Shown: positions 53,185 through 63,767, numbered from the stretch's first letter. The stretch: DNA of 64,000 nt from Forficula auricularia (GCA_024734495.1 JALMQS010000070.1:15996306-16060305); one strand, 5' to 3'. The notes: generated from the sequence alone by a model not told the origin. Program-made: numbers and translations.

Positions 53185-53204
53185 GAACCCCCATCATTGT
53201 ATGT

Positions 53205-53385
53205 CGGTTGGTAAACTCTTTTTAAACGTTGGCAAAGGGTAAAACCTTAAAATTCACCTTGTGCCGGCTGGGATGGCCACTCAGATGACAGTGCACTGTC
53301 ATCTGATTGGCCATCCAAGCCGGCACAAGGTGAATTTTAAGGTTTCACCCTTGCCAACGTTTAAAAAGAGTTTACCAACTCGACA
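53205..53385. mobile_element. Palindromic element, diverged relative of the 14.2 kb hairpin
   Basis: ggttggtaaactctttttaa mirrors ttaaaaagagtttaccaac, and the arms meet around cagtgcactg. The core words gatggcca and ctgattggccatcc are shared with the elements at 14166 and 53390. Confidence 0.85.
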
Positions 53386-53389
53386 CTTA

Positions 53390-53592
53390 GGAGCCGAGTT
53401 GTATGTCGCAAAGTAAATGCTTTTTACCACTAACAAACGGTAGATGGTAAATGGAGGCAATGGGGTGGCCAATCGGATGACAGTCACATTCAGTGCCTGT
53501 CATCTGATTGGCCATCCCAGTGCCTCCATTTACCATCTACCGTTTGTTAGTGGTAAAAATAATTTACTTTGCGACATACGACTGGCCCTTAG
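53390..53592. mobile_element. Palindromic element, second copy of the 14.2 kb hairpin
   Basis: ggagccgagttgtatgtcgc at the left and gcgacatacgactggccc at the right, with tagatggtaaatggagg and its mirror inside. It is nearly the same as 14166-14366. It lies directly beside a LINE remnant. Confidence 0.85.
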
Positions 53593-53594
53593 TC

Positions 53595-54013
53595 TGTCTC
53601 ATCACCATCAAGTTTCTGGGAACGGAAGCAAAAGTACGCATCTATAAGACCGTTCTCCAACCAATTTTGCCATATGCGGTCGAAACAAGAACAGACATCG
53701 CAAAAACAAGAGAAATATTGGAAGTTTGTGAGATGAAATTGCTACGCAGAATTGCGGGTAAAACAAGGATGGACAGGGTAAAAAAATGAAGATATTACGG
53801 AAAATTGCAATATAAAAAAAGTCAGCGTATGGGTCCAAAGGAGAAGATCAGAATGGAGTGCACACGTATTGCGAATGAACGAAGATCGGCTGGTGAGGAA
53901 GGTACATGACAACAACCCTACCGGGAAAAGAAGACGGACCCGTCCAAGAAAATGATGGGGAGACTCTGGAATAAACAGGCTTTTAGCCTAACAAGAAGAA
54001 GAAGAAGAAGACC
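53595..54013 (+). pseudogene. RTE-like LINE 3' remnant with (AAG)n tail
   Basis: GTEAKVRIYKTVLQPILPYA and VCEMKLLRRIAGKTRMDRVK give the C-terminal region. After a frameshift near 53785-53820, the order of wrvqrrrsewsahv-like and kRRRTRPrk-like words follows. It ends in aagaagaagaagaag, a short tandem tail typical of this LINE clade. 5'-truncated. Confidence 0.85.
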
Positions 54014-54424
54014 ATGTGAATTGGCATTTGCTATTCGTGATCGATTTTTTTAATTGATAAAAAATGTTATTTTAACTGTCAATAATATGCCCTTATTACA
54101 CCATGTAAAACTCGTGTATTTACCGACTAATACATACGTAAATTACAACCATTAGTTCAAGGTGTTATCAATAATTTTAAAGCTATATTATAGAAAACAA
54201 GTTGTTTAATACGTCGTTAATTGTATAGAAGAAGAAAAGCTGAAAAATTAATATTCTTTAAGTCATGCACGAAAAACTTGGTTTTCCGTGAACAAAACTA
54301 CCATAGCTAACTGTTTTAAAAAATCGTATTTCAAGTTTTTCTAATACACTCGATTATAAGCAAGAGGAAGAATAAGCTCTGATTAGCAATGAAGATTGGA
54401 ACCGAGTGATTGGCCATAAACTAT

Positions 54425-54495
54425 CTCTGCCTAAGTGAGAGACCTGGGTTAGTGAAAAAACAATCTTGGTCCCTTCGAGTCCCACTTATCCAACA
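54425..54495. mobile_element. Fragment of the 'acctggataagtg' element
   Basis: gagacctgggttagtga, then cttggtcccttcgagtcc and cacttatccaac, match the right part of the element at 16853-17817. Confidence 0.65.
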
Positions 54496-54664
54496 GATAT
54501 CAACATATCAACAGATTTATTAAAATATTATTAGTAAAACCGTTTGGAATCAATCGCAAACTGACTATAATACTTTAAAAGTGAAAAGAACAAATATGTA
54601 TACATTTTAAAGTAGTTATAGAAATTTACAAAATTTAAGAAATAATTGAAATTTTAATTTAAAT

Positions 54665-56059
54665 GAGGTGTATCCAACCTTTTGGCTTACACGGGCCGCA
54701 TTTGAAGAAATAACAGATGTTTCGGGCCTCGGATAAAATATTATAATTCTATTGATTTTTCTAATTCAAAAAAGATAGTTAATAATGTAGAAATAAGAAC
54801 TTTATTATTTTTTTAGCTCATAGTGTGCTTCTAATTTTACTTTTCGTAAATTTTATACTTGAAAATAGCTTCTTGAATATGTAAATACATACCTACATAC
54901 TTACAGAAAGTGATATTATGTATTAGTATTTGTTTATATTTTACTGTACCATACAGAGTATAGTCAAGTATTGTAATCGTGCATGAAAAAACTGTTTTTT
55001 TCCTCCTTTTTTTTTGAAATATCTCAAAAACGGCTGAAACTTCTTTGATTAGAAAAATTGAGCAAAACCATGGAATTTCGCTCTACAAAAAAGGTCTAAT
55101 AAGTGAACATCGAAAAAATTATTTTTTTCGAGATAATAATTGTTTTGTCAAAATGTCTCTTAGTCTGTCCGTCCGTCCGGTTGTCTGGTTGTCTATTAGT
55201 CTGTGCGTTATCAAATTTTTTGGACGAGCTCGCTCAAAAACTAGTGTGAATATCGAAACCAAATTTCACACGTAGTTTTGGTCCATTGAGATTAAGAGCT
55301 GATTTTGGTGCATATCGACCCAAAATTAAGGGGGTGGAGGGGGGGTTAAAAATCAAAAATCTAGGCTATTTGAGGAAACTGAACCAAATTTTGTATACAT
55401 AATCACTGGGACCCCAGAAGTCTAAGAATGCAAAAAATAACCGGCCAAAATGGGGTGGGGGGGTGTAGGGTCAAAAAATGAAAATCCATGTCCTTGTACC
55501 AAACTCAACCAAATTTTGTATACATAATCAGTGGGACGCCAGAAGTCTAAAAATGGAAAAACTAACCCCCTCCCCTACATGATTATAAATAATTTTATTA
55601 AATATTAAATATAAGTGAAGAGGCCAGGTTGTATGGTAAAGTTAAGTGGATGACCACATCAGAACACGTCAGTTTATTTTCCTGGCTATTAATATAAAAT
55701 TTTAATAAAGAGACAATATTCAATTTTTCTTTCAGATCGGTTTCTATAGTTGTTGTTCTAGAACATTAAATGTGAAACAACAGAAAATGAAAATATGAGA
55801 AGAAGAAGAATTTTTAAATATTCGAAACCTCATGATTTTTTTTATCTTATATAGTTAAGCTTATAATTTTGCTTATAGTGAATTTTATTCTTGAAAAAAG
55901 CTTCATGTATTGTACAAATATACATTCATATTTCGAAAAAGGGAATAAATATATCTCTACTTTTCTATGTTATAAGGAAGTTTATGAATTTATGTTGGGC
56001 CACACTCATTGCAGTGCTGGGCCGCATGAGGCCCGCGGGCCACAGGTTGGACAGCCCTC
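54665..56059. mobile_element. hAT-family non-autonomous element, 1.4 kb
   Basis: It is bounded by an exact 8 bp duplication, atttaaat, at 54657-54664 and 56060-56067. The ends gaggtgtatccaaccttttg and, mirrored, gagggctgtccaacctgtgg are classical hAT ends, with cgggccgca / gggccgcatgaggccc just inside. It carries no transposase. Block Q (54940-55680) lies within it. Confidence 0.88.
54940..55680. repeat. Dispersed block Q, copy 2
   Basis: Direct-orientation relative of 30668-31510, from ttttactgtaccatacagag to acatcagaacacgtcag. The internal 125 bp tandem has one unit fewer than copy 1. Confidence 0.8.
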
Positions 56060-56539
56060 ATTTAAATAAATCAGGTCATACTCTATATACGTAGATTGTA
56101 TTTATTTTTTCAACGGAAAGAAACCTGTGTGACGAAGAAATTATAAAAAATTATGATTTATTATTTGATTTGCATGGACGAGATAAAAAACAAATATCAA
56201 TACCCCATATATAAAATTGTATTCATACGTGAACCAATTCATCTTCACAATAGAAGCCATCCTATTTATACAATTCAATATCAAAGTTAAATACCAATCT
56301 TTGCTAAAGTGAATTAAAGCCAATATATTGTCTTTAAATCGAAAATATTTCAAGAGAAAGAGATTTTTTACATAAATATATTTATTAATATATAAAGGTT
56401 TATTTCCAAGACAATGACGAGATTTTTCGAAATATTTGGTAAAAATGTCGATTTAAAAAGGGAATATTTTTCTCTAGGTGTTGGATATTAAATTAAATAA
56501 ACTGGGACAGATCGCTGCTATACATTATCCATAGCCCTT

Positions 56540-57545
56540 TGAAATATTAATAAAGTATGTTTATTTTTTTATTATTAATTAGTTAAAAATTTAGTCTTTT
56601 TGTAAAATACTTGCGTAGTCTTGAAGAGTAAAGTACTTTAAAATATAATTGTCCTAAAAACTTTATGTAAGCTTTTTGAGGACCTCAATGTCCTTAAATA
56701 GATTATTTAATTTAATCAAAATTGGTTAACCCAGCCTAGTAGCACAATGTTTCAAACTATATAGTAACTATATAGCTCTATAGAATCTATATAGCCCACA
56801 TATAGTTACTATATAGTATGAAACATTGTGCTACTAGGGCATTTTCAATATATTTAGAATAAACTGCAACGGATCATTGCTAACCTTTATCCAAAGTCAT
56901 TTGAAATATCAATGTTTATTCCATTATTATTAATCAGACTTCACTAGCTATTTGCGGTCCACATTTAAAATAAAATAATAAAGAATTTAAAAAAGTACTA
57001 TCTTACTCTAGAGTAAAGTACTTTAAAATATAATTTTACTAAATACTTTATTTAACCTTTTTTGTGGTCCCCAAGTTTCTTAATTAGCATATTAAATTTC
57101 ATCAAAATTGGTTAAATCATTTTCAAGATATTTAGAAAAAACTAAAAAAGTACTGAAATAAAGTACTGTTTGCGGGGCGATATGTACCAAAAACTAATCA
57201 TTTTTTAAAATAATGGTAGGTTTTCAATTTCATTTCAATTGATTCAACGGTGTAGAAAAGATCGTGGACGAAAAAAACGACCACACATACACACACATAC
57301 ATACATACATCCGCACAAACTAAATGAAAAAATCGCACTTTTTGGCCTCTGGACGAGACCCCCATGTTATTTTTGGCAAAACCGTCACGTGCTAAAATTC
57401 AACCTAAATGAATACTACAATTTGCCACTTTAATTGAGTCCATGGGTTCCGTAGTCTTTACCTGAGGATCATTTGAAGTCACACTTGCCGCGAGACCGAT
57501 TACAATACTTTACCCATGCTTAGCATTGGATAAAGAAAAAGCTGA
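56540..57545. repeat. Dispersed block P, copy 2, with an extra partial copy to 57790
   Basis: Words such as ctctagagtaaagtacttta, catcaaaattggttaa, taccaaaaactaatca and gagtccatgggttccgtagt follow the order of 19690-20285. Part of the unit appears twice (56630-56880 and 56990-57190), and a third partial unit spans 57545-57790. Confidence 0.75.
56737..56837. mobile_element. 101 bp hairpin insertion
   Basis: ctagtagcacaatgtttcaa mirrors ttgaaac-type sequence ending gtgctactag, and the middle catatagttactatatag is also mirrored. Comparison with block P copy 1, where this segment is absent between ggttaa and cattttcaa, shows it is a discrete insertion. Confidence 0.8.
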
Positions 57546-57877
57546 AAATATACTGGAATAAAGTGCTAATGTTTGTGGGGCGATATCTATACCAAAAATT
57601 AATCAGCGCTTCATTTTGCGAGACCCCATGTAATTTTTGGAAAAGTTGTCAGGTCCTAAAATTCAACTTGATTGAATACTAAAATTTGTAACTTTGATTG
57701 AGACCATGGGTTCCGTAGTCTTTGCCTGAGGACACTTTGAAGTCGCGTTTGACCCGAGACCGATTACAATACTTCAATACTTGACCCACCTGCTTCCCAT
57801 TTATGGATAAAGTAAAAATAGATACCTAAGATGAGATTTTTCAAATATCCAAATAATTCATTATACTGTTTTTGGGA

Positions 57878-59815
57878 ATCCGGACAATAAAAATGTTGTA
57901 AATTTCAATTTGCCAACGTTTCATGTCCTTATTCACACTTCATCAGATCTCAAATTGGATAATGTATATACATCAAAAATATAGTAGAATGGCCACCACT
58001 AATGGTCGAAACTTCAAACAAGTAAAGTAGAATGGGTTTCCTTCCAGTATTAGACGAGAAATGATGGCTATTTTTAATTTAATTATTTCCTCCCTGTCTT
58101 CAGCATGGTTTTATATTATAAGAAGTGCCTGGAGCACCGAGCGATGATCGGTAACTTTTTGCCTTAAATAGCTTAAGTTTTAAATTTCAAGGCTCTGTGA
58201 CTTTCCGAAGACGAGATATGAACGATTAAAATATTTATTTTCCGATATGACTAATTTACACCCCCTTCCATTATTTCAATTGGATTAAAATTTATACCCG
58301 ACTAAAATAACTCATGAGACTTGATAATTACGCCAATTTTTAGAGAAATCGTTAGGGCCGTTTTCGAGAAACCTATTCTATATATATATATATACTATAT
58401 AGAGGAGGGGTCGGTAGCGCAATCGGTTAAATCACCAGCTTTTCTAATCTGATTAGGAGAACATCAACCTAGACTTCATCAGTTCGATCCCAGCAAGAAG
58501 TAAAGTGAATTTATTTGAAAATAATAAAAAACGGCCCCTCGGCTCCAGAAACTGACAATCTCTGGTTCTACAAAACCTCGCGCATGATCAGGACAAAATT
58601 TCATAACAAGCAACCATGAATCGTGAGAGGCAAAACCCTCGAGTGGCAACCGGGTATTCAGATTCTGGGGGACCCGGACCATCACGAAGTCAAGGAAGAA
58701 ACAATGGAAGAATAACGCCAAAAATCCATACATACCTGGGCACCTTTAACATCAACACACTCATCCAGTCAGGGAAAATTACATAACCTGACCATGGAAC
58801 TCGATAACACGTTCCGGAAAAAGATAGAGCCGCGGAAGGTCCAACCAGAAGAAACATCAAGCTTTGCGTGATCCCAAGGGTCCAAACGCAACAAATAATA
58901 ATAATAATAATATATACAAGAATTACTCGTTTAATATAATAAGAATAATCAAGTGAAATTTTATTATTTATTATTACAAAATTCGTGTCTCGTTTGTCAA
59001 AGAAATTCTCAGTTTTAGACACGAAATAGAAAAGTCATCTTCTATAAGAGAACTTGTTGATTTATTAACCATAAAGAATCATTTTATATTTTCTTGCTTT
59101 CCTGAAGTGTGCACTGCATTTCTATTATTTGTAATCATTTCTGTGAATACTAGGGTTTCTCATTTCCCGGCACCGGTCACTAATTTCTAACTTAAAATTA
59201 ATATAAGTTTATGTATATATTGATGTTAATGAAGGTTCTCCAACATAAGAGTTTAATAAAAACCTTTAATCCACTTCTCAAAAAATCGTCATTTTTTTAA
59301 GTTATTCATTTATCTTGTCAATTATTCGATCATTTTTCGTTTGTTTTTTTAAATATAATTATCAGTGATTGGTTGTTTTATTAATTTTTTTAATCATATC
59401 TAATTATCGGCATAATGAAGAATAAAAAAAAATAGTATAATCTTAATTTTTGAATAAGTTATGGAGGTTTAAAGAGTAAAAATAAGTAGAAATGGAGCTC
59501 CCTCTATTTCGGCCTGTAAAAATACTTATTTTTTAAAATGATATCTATTTATTTATTTAAGGCAGTGAAGAATAAAAAAGAAAGAAAATAACAAAATCTT
59601 AATTTTTGAGTAAAAATAGAAAATTTCAATGTGTAAGCAGGTACTAAAAAATTGGAATGCGATGGAATTTTTTTAGATACCAATTTTTAGTGTATACAGT
59701 AATTTATATGATTTTTATTAGTAATAATCGTATATACGTATGTTGTTTTAGAAGCCTGATGAAATGTCAATAAAGACATGAAAGTTGTCGAATTGAAAAT
59801 TACATTTTTTTTTAT
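57878..59815. mobile_element. Fold-back element with CTGATGA-ATGTC stem motif
   Basis: The left arm ends with the minus-strand motif at 57912-57947, and the right arm carries the plus-strand motif CTGATGA, A, ATGTC/GACAT, GAAA at 59756-59783. aatttcaatttgccaacgtt mirrors gttgtcgaattgaaaatt. The 1.8 kb centre holds a SINE-like composite (58405-58912), a scrap of the 18.6 kb array (58000-58110) and plain AT-rich DNA. Confidence 0.75.
58405..58912 (+). mobile_element. SINE-like composite: tRNA head, RTE-like body, (AAT)n tail
   Basis: gtcggtagcgcaatcggtta (A-box region) and cagttcgatcccagcaag (B-box) form a tRNA-like head. The body at about 58730-58850 can be read YLGTFNINTLIQSGKI and MELDNTFRKK, like the first residues of an RTE endonuclease. 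It ends gtccaaacgcaacaaataat with AAT repeats. Such a build suits a SINE mobilised by an RTE LINE. Confidence 0.6.
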
Positions 59816-59932
59816 TATTCAAATTTCATAGAGAAGTATAATTAATTTAATAACATATGTACGAGAGAGAACAAAATGTATTAAAATAATTTTGCAACGA
59901 AATTTTCTCTGGAGAGAGACGGACTGGAGAAC

Positions 59933-60227
59933 TTTTAATTGAAAGTAATGGAAGGCAGGCTAGGGGTAGTGAGGAATGAAAAAATTAACACATATCAAAT
60001 AAGGTGTAATTTATTGGAATCCTTCCTCCTTTCCTTTCAAAGCGACGTTTCGGAGGATTCTTCCCTCCTTCTTCACCCCTTGAAACCCTGAAGAGGGAGG
60101 GAAGAATCCTCCGAAACGTCGGTTTGAAAGGAAAGGAGGAAGGATTCCAATAAATTACACCTTATTTGGATATGTGGAAATATTTTCTTTCCTCACTACC
60201 CCTGGGCTGCCTTCCATTACTTTCAAG
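59933..60227. mobile_element. Fold-back element, 'aaggcagcccagg' family copy 3
   Basis: Same arms as the copies at 14.7 and 15.3 kb, with a spacer of only about 10 bp between the facing motifs (minus strand 60042-60076, plus strand 60088-60117). Here the ggagagagacggactgg module lies to its left (59911-59928), so relative to copies 1 and 2 the whole unit is inverted. Confidence 0.85.
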
Positions 60228-60566
60228 TATTAAAATAATTTTCCAACGTATTTTTCTATCTGGCCTTGTGTGTCTGATTTTCAATATTTAAGGAGGTCTT
60301 AGAGGACGTTATGATAATAAAATTTTTATAAATTTCCAAAAGTGGAGAAAAAGAAAAAAATGTCAATACTTTTGTTGTACTTTTCTCAAATTATAGTTAT
60401 TTGGCAATTTTACAGTAAGCGAACAGCTTTAGATAGAAAGATGAAACTTGGCATAGCAGAGTAGTTTTTTAATACAAGACCGTGTGTCGAAATTCAGCTA
60501 ATTATCAATATATATATGGTGTATATATATAAATATATATGTTCAGTGAGGCTTCCGCGGATAGGT

Positions 60567-60648
60567 TCTATGTCATTAGAGGTTTTTCGGGTTTCTCCGC
60601 GTGGGTTTGAGAGTTTCAGAAACCCGAAAAACCTCTAATGACATATAT
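60567..60648. repeat. Short perfect hairpin
   Basis: tatgtcattagaggtttttc faces gaaaaacctctaatgacata, with a loop near ccgcgtgggtttgagag. TA-repeat sequence lies on both sides. Confidence 0.8.
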
Positions 60649-60651
60649 ATA

Positions 60652-61880
60652 TATACCGGGTGAGTTTTTTATCTTGAGACAGTCTTATAACTCAAAAACA
60701 GTGCATTATTTGGTAAAAAGTTTCAAATGAAAGTTTGTTTGTATCGAAGGGGAAATTAAACTACGGTATTGTTTGTCGACATAGACCAAGCTTTCATGGG
60801 TATTTCAAGGTCAAGTTCTGTTTTTTAAATAAAACCCTATATTTTTCTATACGTCTACTTAATCTACAAAAAAAACTGAACAACTTTCATAGGAACTATT
60901 TTTTTATACGGCATCAAATAAACAAAATATATGAATCAATTAGATCTCAAAAAAAATCTTAATAAATATTTTTAACAATTATTCAACTTAATTATCAAAT
61001 AATAATCATTAAATAATTAATTATTAAATAAATAATTTAATAATTTTTCGACACTGTTCTGTGACATACCAGAGTGTATCTCAAGTCTTCTGGATGAATT
61101 CCAGTTCCAAATTCCTTATTTTGGCCTGTTCCAGTTTCTTCGTAGGCTTTACACTTCCTGTTTTTTACAACACAATAAAATGAAGCTTGTGAGGGTGTAT
61201 TTCTATCAGGAAAACGCTCGGATTTATTTCATTGGCAGCCCCTAAAACTTCTTCCACATTCATCGCATAAATTAAGACCATTTTAATTCCGTCTTCAACA
61301 AAAAATGCTCCATTTTTATTATGGTAAAACAATATAACTATCTACTGTATTGACACGAGAAATAAACTTTTTTAAAATCAAGAATTTTAACTAGTTCTAT
61401 TAAGTAGAAAATAATCTCTTAAATCTGAGTATATTGAAGTTTTAAGATCATTATAAACACTTATTTTCATTGTTGTGACTTCTCGATTTAATTATTATTT
61501 ATTTAATAATTAATTATATATTCATTATTATTTGATAATTAAGTTAAATAATTGTTAAAAATAATTATTAAGATTTTTTTGAGATCTAATGGATTCATGT
61601 ATTTTGTTTATTTGATGTCGTATAAAAAAATAGTTCATTTGAAAGTTGTTCAGTTTTTTTTTTGTAGAATAAGTAAACGTTTAGAAAAATATAGGGTTCT
61701 ATTTAAAAAACAGAGTTTGACCTTGAAATACCCATGAAAGCTTGTTCTACATCGACACACAATACCATAGTTTAGTTTCCCCCTCGATATAAACAAACTT
61801 TTATTTGAAACTTTTTTCCAAATAATGCACTGTTTTTGAGTTATAAGACTGTCTCAAGATAAAAAAACTCACCCGGTATA
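60652..61880. mobile_element. Inverted-repeat element with long arms and a protein remnant
   Basis: The arms 60652-60980 and 61540-61880 are reverse complements, starting with accgggtgagttttttatct. The unpaired centre (about 61030-61290) retains a coding scrap on the minus strand. The ends and arms suggest a DNA transposon with long inverted repeats; the superfamily is not recognised. Confidence 0.75.
61030..61290 (-). pseudogene. Transposon-associated helix-turn-helix-like protein scrap
   Basis: On the minus strand SERFPDRNTPSQASFYCVV, then KAYEETGTGQNKEFGTG and HPEDLRYTLVC can be read, with a stop in the upstream part. The FPDR-TPS-F and ETG words recall the short N-terminal domain (DUF4817 type) found in many insect transposon proteins. 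It is too short and broken to be more definite. Confidence 0.45.
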
Positions 61881-62932
61881 TTGGATAGCTCTCGAAATGA
61901 CAATTGATTTTCTGCAGCTGTGCACCTTGAATACCCAATCAATCACAATCAGTTGTTAGATATAAAAATAAAATAGAAAAGCACATTAACGAACTTTCTA
62001 CGAAAAAAATAATAAAAACATTAAATAGAATAAAATAATAAATATATAAAAAGATTTAAAAGCTACCCTATAGTTACAACCCAATAATTACTCATAAACA
62101 CCCTTAAGTCACCACCCCTCTCATTAAAAGTTTATTATATTTAAGTTTATAATCATTTCTATTTAACATAAGAGGGTACCGAGTTTTGAAAATGTTTGCA
62201 CTTTTTCCTCTAATTTATTAAGGATTTTTAGTCAATTCTCAGAATAGTGTTTAAAAAATTATATTATAAAATTAATAACTTAATTAGTAACATGAGAATA
62301 ACACTCTCCTATAAAATAAGTTTTAAGGAAAAAATGGATTCATTAAATTAATTGAAATATGAGCAGGGCGTTGGAATAATGAAAGAAAAAACATCTTTTA
62401 GGCAATTTGACAACTTTTTTTCAAATATTGTTGTTGTTTTATACCCTTGATTAGAGATCAACGAAAGCTGTGTGGCAAATTTCATCTCATTAGCTACACG
62501 GTTCGAATGCTCCTTACACAGCAATTTGATTTTTGTTTCTGATTTTCCAAACTAAAGAATGAAGAAAGTCATAAGTTCCCTGTTTTGATAATACCAGCAT
62601 TTTGGCACTAGAACAACATTACTACATTCTCGGATTATCCCTGGTATTGAAATCCAGACGGAAACACAGACAAATAAAAATAAATAATGCTCGAAAAAAA
62701 ATTGAATAAATTCTATATTCCACCGCCTAGCAGGCATGCGCCCGCCGAGCGTGTCTAATAATAACTTCTAGGGCTTCTTCCGAACAATAGAATACAATCG
62801 CAAGATATGAAATTGACAAAATTATTCAGGGGTAATGGGGTAAGTTCGGGGTGAAACATGATTTAATAGAAACAAAAATAAATTACTAGGTAGGTTTTAC
62901 AAAAAAATGTATATATATATATATATATTTAT
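61881..62932. other. AT-rich non-coding DNA
   Basis: No gene is supported. A 'ggtgaaacatttt' family scrap is at 62834-62912 (gttcggggtgaaacatgatt, then gtaggttttacaaaa), followed by a TA repeat. Confidence 0.5.
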
Positions 62933-63767
62933 CAGTGGCGATTTGTGACTTTTCAACCAGAGGATGCTGTCCAAAAAAGTACCTTCATTTATTGAAATTT
63001 TATTTTAATCTCCGCATTTTTTTGCAAATATCGTATAGGGCATTATTTTCGTTTTTTTTGAAATTTAACATTAGATTTTTTTAAATATATCGCTCCAAAC
63101 GGAAACTGCTTTGTGTGAACGATAGTAGGAGTCAGAAATTAAATCTGGTGAATTAAACCCCACATTCCCTGAAATGGAAATCGACCATCTTGCACAATGA
63201 ATCAGCTTGTCCTATAAGAAAATTTTAAATTTCTCCTAATTCTATTGCTATAAGCAAGCTATGACTTGTCTATACTATATAGCACTTTTAGATATTTCAG
63301 ATCTTATATAATGAGAATTCTTAGAAAAGGATTATTCTAAAGATTCTCGAATCATCTTTATTTATTCCTTTTTTGTATTATTACTATTTTAATAGTTTCT
63401 CAGCGAGAACAATTTTTATTCGATTAAAACTCGTCTAAACTTGTCTTTTTCATGCTTGAACTGGAAAATATACCTACCAGACAGGGACTTCAAACCTTCT
63501 ATCCGCACCCTTTTAAGAAAAATCATTTATTTTAATTCCCTCTTGAAACTCTGCAGCAATTTTATTTCATTTCGAGAACCAATTTACTTTTCAAAACAAA
63601 CAAATGTTTTTTATAGAAATATTTGAAATAAAGGATAATAATTTGAAAATTTAAAAATCCTCCTGAAATTTTGAACTCAACGTTGTATATTTTTATTAAA
63701 ATAATCTAAATGTTTGAAATTATAGGGATGCATCGCATCCATAGCATCCATGGACCGCAGGCCACTG
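62933..63767. mobile_element. Probable hAT-like non-autonomous element, 835 bp
   Basis: It begins cagtggcgatttgtg and ends gcaggccactg, both flanked by TA-rich sequence, so the target duplication cannot be read exactly (atatatat on either side would fit 8 bp). Subterminal ggatgct words are mirrored too. No transposase. Confidence 0.6.

Noticed and set aside
52388..52468. Functional tRNA gene
   Set aside because: Good A and B boxes, but the acceptor stem and anticodon arm do not pair. A SINE head is more likely.
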